Positions 24,901-31,993 of a stretch of 64,000 nucleotides of DNA are shown in pieces. The stretch's first letter is position 1. Every line of letters starts with the position of its first letter. The translations under genes and the position numbers were made by a program. The DNA comes from Apostichopus californicus (taxonomy: Eukaryota; Echinodermata; Holothuroidea; Aspidochirotida; Stichopodidae): assembly GCA_020650975.1 (NCBI GenBank), contig JAIPMN010000521.1, positions 55,753 through 119,752 on the forward strand. Reading direction: 5' to 3'. The notes under the pieces were generated by a model. The model was not told the DNA's origin. It saw only the letters and a list, made by a program, of their open reading frames with translations, and searched no databases.

Positions 24901-27900
24901 ATACAGATGGTACCGCCCGTCTCTTGAACGTGGACGTTGGCGTCTGGATTCATCTCAACTGTGCCTTGTGGTCCGATAATGTCTACGAGACGCTCAACGG
25001 TGCCCTCATGAACGTCATGAACTGTATTAAACAGGGCAAGTCGTGCAAATGCTGCTACTGTTGCAAGGCTGGTGCCACTGTATCCTGTCACAAACAACGA
25101 TGTTATAACGTCTACCACTTTGGTTGCGCCATACAGGATCATTGCATGTTCTTCAAAGATAAGGTATCAGTTCTTGTCATTGTTTTATGCAAATTTGTCT
25201 CCTTTTTGTGGAACATTTGTCGTTGTTTTTTATGGCCAATCTTTATAGTACATTATTTCAGGATCCGTTTGTTGTAAGTTTGAAAAGAGAGAGAAATTTC
25301 CTTGTGACAAAAATTGTCCACCAGTTATCCCCAATAATAATAATTAATAAGCACATCATTTCAAAGTAAAGTCGTAGTTTCCAACTGGGTAAAATTTACC
25401 AAGTTTGTTTTGTGAAAAACTGAAACAGATTATTAAGATAAGCGTGAAGCAATCACTCTCAGTGGTATCATCATTAGACAAGTTTTTGCATGATATAGTC
25501 AGATGATGATAACGTAATGGTTAATAATTTACTTTATTTATGGAGTGTTTAATCTTCTCTTCTCCCTCAGACGATGCTGTGTCCGCTTCATGCTCCGTCC
25601 AAGGCTACCGAGAATACCCTTGATACCCACGTAGTGTTCAGAAGAGTCTATGTTAGTCGGGACGAACACAGACAAGTGGCCAGGTGAGTGTTACAAAGGA
25701 GGAGTAAGTCAAGGCAGTCTGGGATGATCCATTTTAGACTACCTGGATAACACAAGGTCGCAAATATTGCTATATATGCTATTAAGCTACCTGGATTAGG
25801 AGAGGTTACAAATATTGCTATATATATGCTACTTAGGCTATTTATATTAGACAAGGTCACGATATTGCTATTTATACAACACCTAATTATATTCCGGCCA
25901 TTTGATTGGTCAATTGCTCGTCGATTGCATGCAAAATCCGCTCTATTGCACGCTATGAAATAGAACCATGCGTTATACTTTTTTGATAGCACTTTTTTCA
26001 ATGGTAAGAGAGCAGAGAAACCTGTCTGTTCAAAACAATCTGTTGCATGAGTGCATTTTACATCCAATTATATCCAAATTTCAAGGTGTTGTATAAAACA
26101 AATAATGAATGGTTTCCATTCGTGCAATAGTGCAAATATTTCATGAGTTGAAAGATGTAATATGTTCCATTCAACGAGGCGCAGCCGAGTTGAGTTGAAT
26201 GGAACATTCCATCTTTCAACTCATGAAATATTTGCACTATTGCACGAATGGAAACCATTCATTATTTGTATAATATGCTACTTAGGCTACTTATATTAGA
26301 CTAGGTCACAATATTACTATATATGCTACTTAGGCTACTTATATTAGACAAGGTCACGATATTGCTATAGATGCTATTTAGGCTACTTATATTAGACTAG
26401 GTCACGATATTGCTATATATGCTATCCATGCATTGTCTGTGTAGACACAGAAGTGCAACCAGTGAAGTAGTAAAATGTTAGCAATTGAGCATATAGAGGA
26501 GAGATTGAGCAAATAAAGGTAACACATGTTCATATTATTGTGTTTTAATCTCTTGTTTTTTATTTGCACTGATTTTTTACATCTCCCCAACATTTTCCAC
26601 CCATTCACGTCTATAGTAAAGTTAATTTACATGTGTAAATTGCAAGTGCCTGCATGCCTGCTTGCATCATTAATATTAAACTCAATTGTCTAGACTACCA
26701 TCTTAACGGATGAAGTTTTTTGCTCTTTCTCAACAGTATTATGCAACAAGCTGAGAGAACACACACCCTTCGAGTTGGAAGCCTCATCTTTCATTCCTTG
26801 GGCCAACTTTTACCTCATCAAATGCAAACATTCCACTCCTCAACTGCCATCTTTCCTGTAAGTCATTTCTCAGTAATGCCGTACCTAATTTGTTTTTTTA
26901 TAATTAGTCACTTTGGAATGGTAAATGTTTCTTAATTTGTTTGTCGAGTGTCGGTTTTGTGGTGTTTTTCTAAAAGAGAAAACACATCTGGCAGTTTGCT
27001 TTCACTTTATTGTTAATAATTTGTGACATGAATGCATTTAACATCAGAAGCAGAGGGTAAAGTAAGCTGGTCTTTCACATAGAAAGGAAAACCCTTAAAA
27101 TGTATGACATGTGAGCTAATTTGTAAAATGTGAAGGAAATGTTGTACATTTCACACAATCGTTTTAGGAAGTGCTAGAAGAACTGAATCCTGGGACTAAA
27201 AGTCTACTGTGCACCCCACCCTCTTTACTCTGTAAATCAGCTATGCTCTAAACAACCAGGTGCCATTCATTAGAGAATATTTTCAGATTGAGGGACTTAT
27301 CGTGTCAGCTTCTGTCTCGATTTTACAGATATTATGATACAATACTCGTTAAGCTTATTAAGGAAGCAGGTTTCGGTCGTGTTGAGAAGAAGCAGAAACT
27401 GACTTTGATTCCCCCCCCCCACCCCTCCCCCTCTTTTTTTCTTTGATAAATAGGTTTTATGATTTTCGCAACTGTTTTCCCTACAGGTCGGATATGAGAC
27501 TGTCCGTCTGTACTGGAGCATGCGGTTCACCAACAAACGCTGCCAGTACTACTGCAGCATCCAACAAGATGATACCGGCATTCCTTGTTTCATCATCAAG
27601 GTGGTAGAACAGGGCCATGAGGACCTGCTACTGCAGGACAAAACACCAAAAGGTAACAAACCTTTTACAAATTGAGAAGAAACAGTGGCAAATTCTGACC
27701 AAACTTACCACAATACTATGTGTGACTGAATGTTTTGCATAAGATGTTGTAAACCAATTGTCTTGACTTCTAAAATGTGACTTGTTTCCAATATGTTGAA
27801 CTAAATATGAAGTGCTGCATGTAATCTCAGCTATAAAAGAAACAAACAACTGTTGCTACTTAATTGTGAGGTTGAACCTCAAGACATGTCACTTTTTGTT

Positions 27901-30900
27901 CGGTGGTGGAGGGAGGGGGGGTGAGGAGGGGGGTGGCATCTGCCATTAAAATATCACAGTTTAAATGTCAATTGCCATGTTTGTAATTTTATCATTACGT
28001 CTCCCATTCGTTAGTTCGAGACCTCACCTGAGCATGTTTGTTTCTTTGCAGCTGTGTGGGACCAGGTCTTGGAGCACATTGCCAAGTTACGTCAGGAGGC
28101 TGATATGATCAACCTTTTCCCTTACTATCTGACCGGTGAAGATCTCTTTGGGTTTTCCGAGCCTGCCATCCAAAGAGTGCTCGAGTCTGTAAGTCCTTTA
28201 TGGATATATATATATTGGTAACACTGCTAATACATCTCTGTAGTAGTATCTGTAACCTATTAATGTGTTAATCTTTGTTGTTGTTCCTTTGTCTAACATT
28301 GCTCATATATGTTCTTATATTATGATGTCATGTCATCTTTCTTTCTCCAGCTGCCTGGTATCGAGATGATCCAGAACTACTCCTTTCGATACGGAAGATC
28401 ACCGCACATCAATCTTCCTCTGGCTGTGAACCCGACAGGATGTGCCCGGACCGAACCTAAGAGACAGGCCAGGTTTAGGTTGGTATTTTCTGTCAGAGTT
28501 AACATCTAAAAGAATGTTGAAGGAACAAGAGAATATTCAAACAAGGTTACATAGCTAATCGATTAGAGAGAGAGAGGAAAGGAGAGAGGGAGAGAGAGAG
28601 AGAGAGATTTAATACAAATGAAGATAAGATGTTGTCATTTCTTGAATGATACCTTCTAAATATACATGCAGCAGTTGTCATTTTAACATTTCCATCCATT
28701 CATGGAGATATGAATCCACGACTGGGCATGACGACCAGAAGCAGCAAATCTGGATTCCAGGGACATATATTGTGTATAATTTGCCAGAATTCAGAGAAAT
28801 TCCAGTATAGATGATATGACGGCATATTACTACACTGTCAATATGTGATGGATAACATCAGTGGCGTAGGAAGGTACTTTTGAGTGGGGGGGCTGAAGAC
28901 TGATGGCCGGCCTGGGGGAGGGGTCTAAGGGGAGTTGGAATTTTTTTGCATTTCCAGGTGGCCTCAGATGCAATTTGGTGCAATATAGCACACTTCAACA
29001 CCCACTCCATTTTGTAAATAATTTTGCATTTTCACCTGGCCTTAGATGCAATTTGGTGCTCCAAATGAGATTTTTTTCTGCCAAAATGTTCTCAGCAATG
29101 AGGGAAGCGGGAATAGCATAAATGAGTAAAATGACGAATGTTGTTATCATTTATTGAGAAATGAAAAAGGGGTTTTCTGACTTGCGAAGCGGGGGGGCGG
29201 AATGATACTTCCGCCCCACCATATTTTTCACTGGGGGGCTGGCGCCCCCCCAGCCCCCTGGTTCCTACGCCCTTGGATAACATCATTATGACGTGTTTAT
29301 ATGGTTCTTAATGTGTCTCACACTAATCACAATGAGAGAGGCCAATGTGGTTGTGGTTGCATTAACTCTCGCAGTTGATGAAGAAAAAGCTGCAATAAAC
29401 TTAGAAGTTAGGGATCAAACCTCCAAATCCTACTTAATTTTAGTATCAGCTAATATCAGAGGATTAGATTATTACAACTGGTTTCGATGTTAACATATTG
29501 ATGATTAACACTATGTGGATGCCATCAGCAATGTAAAATGGTCAGGAAAATGTTAATACCGATCACAGCAAGGGCGTAGGAACCGGGGGGGGCTGGAGGG
29601 GCCCCAGACCCCCCAGTGAAAAATATGGAGGGGCGGAAGTATCATTCCGCCCCCCCGCTTCGCAAGTCAGAAAACCCCTTTTTCATTTCCAAATGAGAAA
29701 AAAAATCTCATTTGGAGCACCAAATTGCATCTAAGGCCAGGTGAAAATGCCCCCTTAGACCCCTCCCCCAGGCCAGCCATCAGTCCCCCCACTCAAAAGT
29801 ACCTTCCTACGCCACTGGATCACAGTATCGATAAAATAAGTGTCTGTATGATCCACCTATAAGGTATGGGACCAATGATGTTGACAAAAATAAATGCTTC
29901 TATTTTTCCAGTAAATTCCTTCCAGTAGGGTGCATGTAATTGTCCATATCTTTGCATGTAAATATCCATAGGAAATGTTCTTGTTTGTATGGGTATATGC
30001 AAGCAAAGTTGTTTATTGTTAATGTGAATGCAGTCTCTATCAGATATATCCTTAACTTACATCGGGAACTCCTTACCTTCTTCTGAACAAATTACTTATG
30101 CAACTCACCAAACCGGGAGATAATAAGGCTTCAAGTGAGCTGAGCGGATGCGAAACAAGCATTAAAACCTTCGATGTAGACTTGCAACTGAACAGAGCAA
30201 GTCACAGGAAAAAGAATGACCAGACCAGGGCACCGGATCTGGTCAAACAGAGCTGGCTAGACCGGCTGCCCTTGGCAGGCTACAGTATAGTTGGTGGTAG
30301 TTTGTTTTTGTGAGTTGAGCGCCGATGGCACGGGAAAATGCAGAAGTAATTTGTACAGAAGGTAAGTCATTCCCTCGTAAGTAGCCAACTAATCAAGTGG
30401 GGATAAATTCAGGTGTCTGTTGCTGCTTGGGGTATGAACTAACACCACCGGATGGCTTACAATGTCACAAGAAGACCTAATGATCTCTAACCCCTCCCTC
30501 TCTTGGTATTGTTTGCTGTTACAGGCCTCACCTTCTGCTGACCAGTACTATTCCTTCCCGGTCCAAGTCTTGTTTATCCGAGGGAGACTACGGGCCTCTC
30601 TACAACAAACTTTTTGTCCACACTAAGTCATCTCAGTACAAGAAACTCAAGACGGATTGGAAGCAGTGTGTTTACTTAGCCAAATCAAACATACAGGTAA
30701 AAGATTATTCTGGAAACAAATGGAAGATAGTAATTAAATACTTAGAAAAACGGTAAAACAAACTCCAGACATACATATCCTCAAAGTTTTTGAAGAGTCC
30801 ATGATTCAGTATGACAACAGTTGGCCAAACTTATCCCAGTATCAGTGCCTATCTTCAATCGTGATAACTGTAAGCATGCGTGCTGATCATCAGTTTTACA

Positions 30901-31993
30901 GTAAAAAAAAAATCTTCTTTTCATGGTTCCTAATTCCAGTTTTGTCGATATTGATAGGCATAAAAGCTGCTGTATTCTGGAAACGCATTCAACCGATTAG
31001 TTGGATGAGTGGCACCATACAGACTGATAAAAGGATAAATAAATTGTATTTGTTATAACAGAGTATTCTACTTCATCAGGTAGTGTCATTTGTATGTATA
31101 TCTGTTTAGCCTTAAAGGCAGGAGAGTAGAAGTTTTCTTTTTCCAGCCATCGTCGTCCAGTAATGATATTTGATTCATTTGTTGATATCCAGGGTCTGGG
31201 AATGTACGCTGCCACGGAGATAGAGAAGCACACCATGGTGATCGAGTACGTCGGCACCTTGATCCGAAACGAGACGTCTAACCTCAGGGAGAAGAATTAC
31301 AACGCGGCCAACCGAGGGATCTACATGTTCCGTATCGATAACGACACCGTCTGCGACGCCACCATCAGCGGTAACGCCGCTCGCTACATCAACCATTCCT
31401 GCGACCCTAACTGTGTAGCCGAGGTGGTGACCTTTGGCCCCGACACCAAGAAGATCATCATCTTCTCGAACAGGAAGTTAGTGAAGGGAGAAGAGGTGAG
31501 AGAATACTCTTACATAATCAAGATGACCTCTGGTCAGGTCACTCCATTGTTAAGTTGAGTGAACCCTCCTCAGTCAGTCGTTTTACTGACTCAAGAACAG
31601 GTCGGTCACGGTTCCGCTGTCCGAGGGGAGAAATAAAGCAAAGGTAGTTTAGCATTTCATTATGGAAATGGCTGACATTGTTTTAAAACATGGTTCTAAG
31701 TGGTCGACATTTATTCATTACAACCGGAACCCAAATGCATGAAACTAATGAATTGGGTAGAATAAGTTTCTTTGGTTAATTTTCAAGCAAAAATTGATGT
31801 TGGAAGTTATGATCAGTTTGTGTGAGTTTTTGATGACAGTTGGTTTTATATCTTTGTTTTTATATGTTTTTATTTGTCTATTTATTTTTCTCCTCAGCTC
31901 ACCTATGACTACAAGTTTGACATTGAAGATGATAGACAGAAGAAGATTCCATGTACTTGCAAGGCACCTAACTGTAGAAAGTGGATGAACTGA
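796..31993 (+). CDS. KMT2C/KMT2D: KMT2C/KMT2D-type histone H3K4 methyltransferase, 3' part (5' end outside window)
   Basis: Catalytic subunit of the COMPASS-like complex that monomethylates H3K4 at enhancers (family knowledge). Thirty exons: 796-986, 1706-1954, 2170-2268, 2410-2523, 2985-3091, 3953-4120, 4600-4714, 5167-5322, 6044-6160, 6384-6510, 6890-7110, 7619-7692, 8110-8160, 8423-8561, 8920-11949, 14953-15012, 16597-20388, 20900-21295, 21975-22178, 22499-23118, 24257-24358, 24810-25163, 25571-25683, 26737-26857, 27487-27652, 28052-28188, 28351-28478, 30525-30696, 31193-31495, 31898-31993. All have AG/GT borders and all phases join, giving about 3,906 residues. PHD, HMG, extended PHD, FYRN, FYRC, Win, SET and post-SET occur in the KMT2C/D order, and the length from PHD to C-terminus is close to the human proteins. 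The first codon is split, so the gene starts upstream. The zinc knuckle before the extended PHD resembles KMT2C; invertebrates usually have a single pre-duplication gene, so C versus D is not decided. Confidence 0.95.
1706..3091 (+). CDS. KMT2C/KMT2D: KMT2 exons 2-5: basic linker after the PHD cluster
   Basis: Exons are 1706-1954, 2170-2268, 2410-2523 and 2985-3091. Seen: GLTESGFKQI, then lysine-rich KKKKMPK, then KKKRRCGPKPGIGGFIARQR split over two exons, then KQKRKRRTK and LEQKFPSYIQ. KMT2C/D proteins carry the same order (a L-TE-G segment, the PGIGGF-RQRK box, and a basic stretch before FPAYLQ), so this is orthologous linker and not chance ORF. Basic clusters are probable nuclear-localisation or DNA/nucleosome contacts (inference). 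The 48-N gap at 1982-2029 is in the intron after the first of these exons and does not break the reading frame. Confidence 0.88.
1982..2029. other. Assembly gap (48 N) beside a poly(C) run
   Basis: 48 N followed by a C homopolymer, inside the intron after KMT2 exon 2. The gap length is probably an estimate around an unsequenced homopolymer. Confidence 0.95.
3092..3952 (+). other. KMT2 intron, nothing recognised
   Basis: 861 bases, mixed composition, with one G-rich patch at 3181-3204. No conserved ORF or repeat. Confidence 0.6.
3953..6510 (+). CDS. KMT2C/KMT2D: KMT2 exons 6-10: acidic/low-complexity linker
   Basis: Exons are 3953-4120, 4600-4714, 5167-5322, 6044-6160 and 6384-6510. The first continues FPSYIQ into EAFFGKSLLD, the equivalent of the YLQEAFFGKELLD box of vertebrate KMT2D. 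The next three carry short acidic helices (for example EVEDLLSGVL, IEELESILNS) in polar sequence, comparable to LQQLFKDVL before the HMG box in human. The 6384 exon begins with five alanines and a proline/histidine stretch. Its start is fixed by phase: the CAG three bases downstream would put the frame out. Function of the linker is not known to me. Confidence 0.85.
6890..8561 (+). CDS. KMT2C/KMT2D: KMT2 exons 11-14: HMG box
   Basis: Exons are 6890-7110, 7619-7692, 8110-8160 and 8423-8561. The HMG-box-like domain spans about residues 525-600 of the partial protein: WEKDEQLGQLATISAVYY, CNINHPRL, DWSSRLKQIRKMWRNV, YLQKARENRAALRIKEAQ. This matches the KMT2C/D HMG segment closely, including the intron-spanning DWSSR...W...AR-NRAA signature. 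HMG boxes bind DNA, and in the human proteins this one is reported to help contact acetylated histone H4 or chromatin. The 51-base exon 8110-8160 is short but essential to the frame. The tail of the last exon (PHTPHTP) begins the disordered region. Confidence 0.92.
8920..11949 (+). CDS. KMT2C/KMT2D: KMT2 exon 15: 3.0-kb disordered exon with two LXXLL motifs
   Basis: One uninterrupted 1,010-codon exon. It is Pro/Gly/Met-rich at first, then Ser/Glu/Lys-rich. Conserved islands: QFIELRHNMANP about 9850-9885 (the QFIELRHN box of KMT2C/D), LDDLLKEGDFNLLDY about 10305-10350 (LXXLL plus the D/E-F-LL box), and QPLLLQDLLAKEKKEQ about 11760-11805 (a second LXXLL). LXXLL motifs bind nuclear receptors, and KMT2C/D act as their co-activators (family knowledge). 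An alanine run from GCA repeats lies at about 11055-11075. The acidic, serine-rich half (10400-11700) has little recognisable conservation and looks fast-evolving. The antisense 199-codon ORF at 10541-11140 is a shadow. Confidence 0.93.
11950..14952 (+). other. 3.0-kb KMT2 intron
   Basis: Contains G-rich runs just after the donor (12000-12020, 12127-12155), an AT microsatellite-like patch (12530-12615) and a pyrimidine run (12832-12860). ORFs up to about 100 codons at 13221-13532 show no family resemblance and lack good splice borders in frame. Confidence 0.6.
14953..15012 (+). CDS. KMT2C/KMT2D: KMT2 exon 16: 60-base candidate cassette exon
   Basis: Acceptor ttgtcttgtcag and donor CAGG|gtatgt. 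It encodes DNPTMQSPPGNLTTAYYPNQ in frame with both neighbours, phase 1 at both ends. Its length is a multiple of three and it sits between introns of 3.0 and 1.6 kb, so skipping it would leave the frame intact. I include it because of splice-site quality and the SPP-rich composition, which is typical of this part of the protein. No conserved domain supports it. Confidence 0.6.
15013..16596 (+). other. 1.6-kb KMT2 intron
   Basis: Starts with a long CT-rich stretch (15030-15150), which is pyrimidine-rich on the sense strand. Otherwise AT-rich, with no exon or mobile element recognised. Confidence 0.6.
16597..20388 (+). CDS. KMT2C/KMT2D: KMT2 exon 17: 3.8-kb exon with coiled coil, SP-repeat tract, polyQ, LXXLL
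   Basis: A single 1,264-codon exon. Order: Met/Pro/Gln-rich stretch; a conserved coiled coil at about 17255-17560 (EEYQNWLKRREQ ... LDNARKQFRQH), equal to the EEWL...KQLDQVRKQQKEH coil of KMT2D; a tract with about 20 SPM or SPL motifs at about 17920-18780; a Gln/His run at about 19165-19240; a lysine cluster KKPKKKKSKKDKEK; LLLKQLLRG at about 19620 (LXXLL, conserved with LLLQKLLR); a second lysine cluster at about 20025-20110; and LSEPAIESNIS...PLFG...LRGSYGNA at about 20165-20265, matching LTEPAI...F-PFG...LRGAFG in KMT2C/D. The conserved islands prove orthology; the spacers are lineage-specific. Confidence 0.94.
20900..22178 (+). CDS. KMT2C/KMT2D: KMT2 exons 18-19: linker before the zinc knuckle
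   Basis: Exons are 20900-21295 and 21975-22178, both phase 1 to phase 1. The first is Ser/Thr/Glu-rich and ends NIPIIKPTPRKG. The second contains VNVCLTVGSAMNSNIKELL and PKTYEVI, a segment with a clear counterpart in KMT2C/D (VSVMLTVSAAAAKNL...NSYEVLFP). It may be a small folded region, but I know no assigned function. A (GGGA)n run follows shortly after, at 22263-22300 in the intron. Confidence 0.87.
22499..23118 (+). CDS. KMT2C/KMT2D: KMT2 exon 20: FCS-type zinc knuckle and Ser/Pro-rich tail
   Basis: Reads RFCKHCDVMIVGEGIHK, then after a short loop TFCSTTCYMQY. C-x2-C ... FCS-x2-C is the pattern of an FCS/TRASH-like zinc knuckle. Human KMT2C has the same arrangement (C-x2-C-V-V-L-G-K-G-V ... 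FCS-x2-C), so the piece is ancestral. Its ligand is unknown to me. The rest is a Ser/Thr/Pro stretch with repeated TSP/ASP motifs, then LKEQQQLLKEP. The donor GCT|gtgagt at 23119 is followed within about a dozen bases by the 41-bp minisatellite. Confidence 0.88.
23131..23579 (+). repeat. 41-bp minisatellite, 11 copies, in KMT2 intron
   Basis: Unit about 41 bases, built on CCCCACAATGGAAGCCTATG followed by TGTATTAAAGTTAAGACTT; 11 copies with few differences. Two alternating sub-variants (TTATAAT and TAAAGACT ends) suggest a higher-order pair. It begins about a dozen bases after the splice donor at 23119. Confidence 0.95.
24257..25683 (+). CDS. KMT2C/KMT2D: KMT2 exons 21-23: extended PHD domain
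   Basis: Exons are 24257-24358, 24810-25163 and 25571-25683. Exon 21: MKRWRKWSIMISPTKRR, the WKKW box that precedes the domain in KMT2C/D. Exon 22 holds most of the extended PHD: CILC, GDGDTDGTARLLN, WIHLNCALWSDNVYE, CCYCCKAGATVSCHK, CYNVYHFGCA, CMFFKDK. Exon 23 closes it with MLCPLH and starts FRRVYVSRDE, leading to FYRN. All zinc-ligand Cys/His positions I can align are present. In human KMT2D this domain binds the H4 tail (family knowledge). Confidence 0.94.
25873..26095. mobile_element. Inserted element with inverted ends TATACAACACCT
   Basis: TATACAACACCT at 25873-25884 is repeated inverted at 26084-26095. The interior (ATTGGTCAATTGCTCG...) has no coding capacity. It looks like a non-autonomous DNA element next to the palindrome. 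The family is not identified. Confidence 0.45.
26098..26269. repeat. 172-bp near-perfect palindrome
   Basis: Left arm ACAAATAATGAATGG...TTCCATTCAAC and right arm GTTGAATGGAAC...CATTCATTATTTGT, about 77 bases each, around a short centre (GAGGCGCAGCCGAGTTGA). Nearly full complementarity would give a long hairpin in DNA or pre-mRNA. Probably a foldback MITE. Confidence 0.92.
26737..28478 (+). CDS. KMT2C/KMT2D: KMT2 exons 24-27: FYRN, FYRC and WDR5-binding (Win) motif
   Basis: Exons are 26737-26857, 27487-27652, 28052-28188 and 28351-28478. FYRN: LRVGSLIFHSLGQLLPHQ ... FPVGYETVRLYWS. FYRC: RCQYYCSI ... FIIKVVEQGHEDLLL, then LFPYYLTGEDLFG and LPGIEMIQNYSFRYGR. FYRN and FYRC fold together into one module. 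The last exon carries NPTGCARTEPK, the Win arginine motif that docks into WDR5; human KMT2C/D read GCARSEP, so Ser to Thr is the only change. Two donors in the same phase are possible at the end, AG|gtttag (after 28472) and AG|gttggt (after 28478), differing by two residues; I prefer the latter on alignment length. Confidence 0.93.
28859..29275 (+). mobile_element. hAT-type MITE, copy 1
   Basis: Terminal inverted repeats CAGTGGCGTAGGAAGG / GGTTCCTACGCCCTTG. Perfect 8-bp target duplication GATAACAT at 28851-28858 and 29276-29283. The CA-start inverted repeat and 8-bp duplication are diagnostic of the hAT superfamily. 417 bases, no transposase. The interior contains a partial internal duplication (the GATGCAATTTGGTG stretch occurs twice). 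It lies in the intron before KMT2 exon 28. Confidence 0.9.
29569..29817 (-). mobile_element. hAT-type MITE, copy 2, inverted and shorter
   Basis: Same family as 28859-29275 but in the opposite orientation, 249 bases. It has its own perfect 8-bp target duplication GATCACAG at 29561-29568 and 29818-29825. It lacks the internally duplicated part of copy 1, so it is either a deletion derivative or the ancestral form. Confidence 0.9.
30525..31993 (+). CDS. KMT2C/KMT2D: KMT2 exons 28-30: catalytic SET and post-SET, stop codon
   Basis: Exons are 30525-30696, 31193-31495 and 31898-31993. Exon 28 holds the pre-catalytic stretch KLFVHTKSSQYKKLKTDWK ... NIQ. Exon 29: GLGMYAATEIEKHTMVIEY, NRGIYMFRIDND, and the cofactor-binding ARYINHSCDPNC. 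Exon 30: LTYDYKFD (catalytic Tyr region) and the post-SET zinc cysteines IPCTCKAPNCRKWMN followed by TGA. All active-site elements are present, so the enzyme should be catalytically competent. NHSCDPNC has Asp where human KMT2C/D have Ala. The intron before exon 28 carries the two hAT MITEs. Confidence 0.96.

Larger units (their letters stand above)
25725..26430 (+). repeat. 47-bp tandem array split by an inserted palindromic element
   Basis: Units of about 47 bases containing GGCTACTTATATTAGAC and CACGATATTGCTATATATGC occur at 25725-25872 and again at 26275-26430. The same unit on both sides means the intervening 400 bases were inserted into a pre-existing array in the KMT2 intron. Confidence 0.85.

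Noticed and set aside
28005-28030. tRNA-like B box (GTTCGAGAC)
   Set aside because: No A box, acceptor stem or anticodon arm at the right distance; only a chance match in a KMT2 intron.
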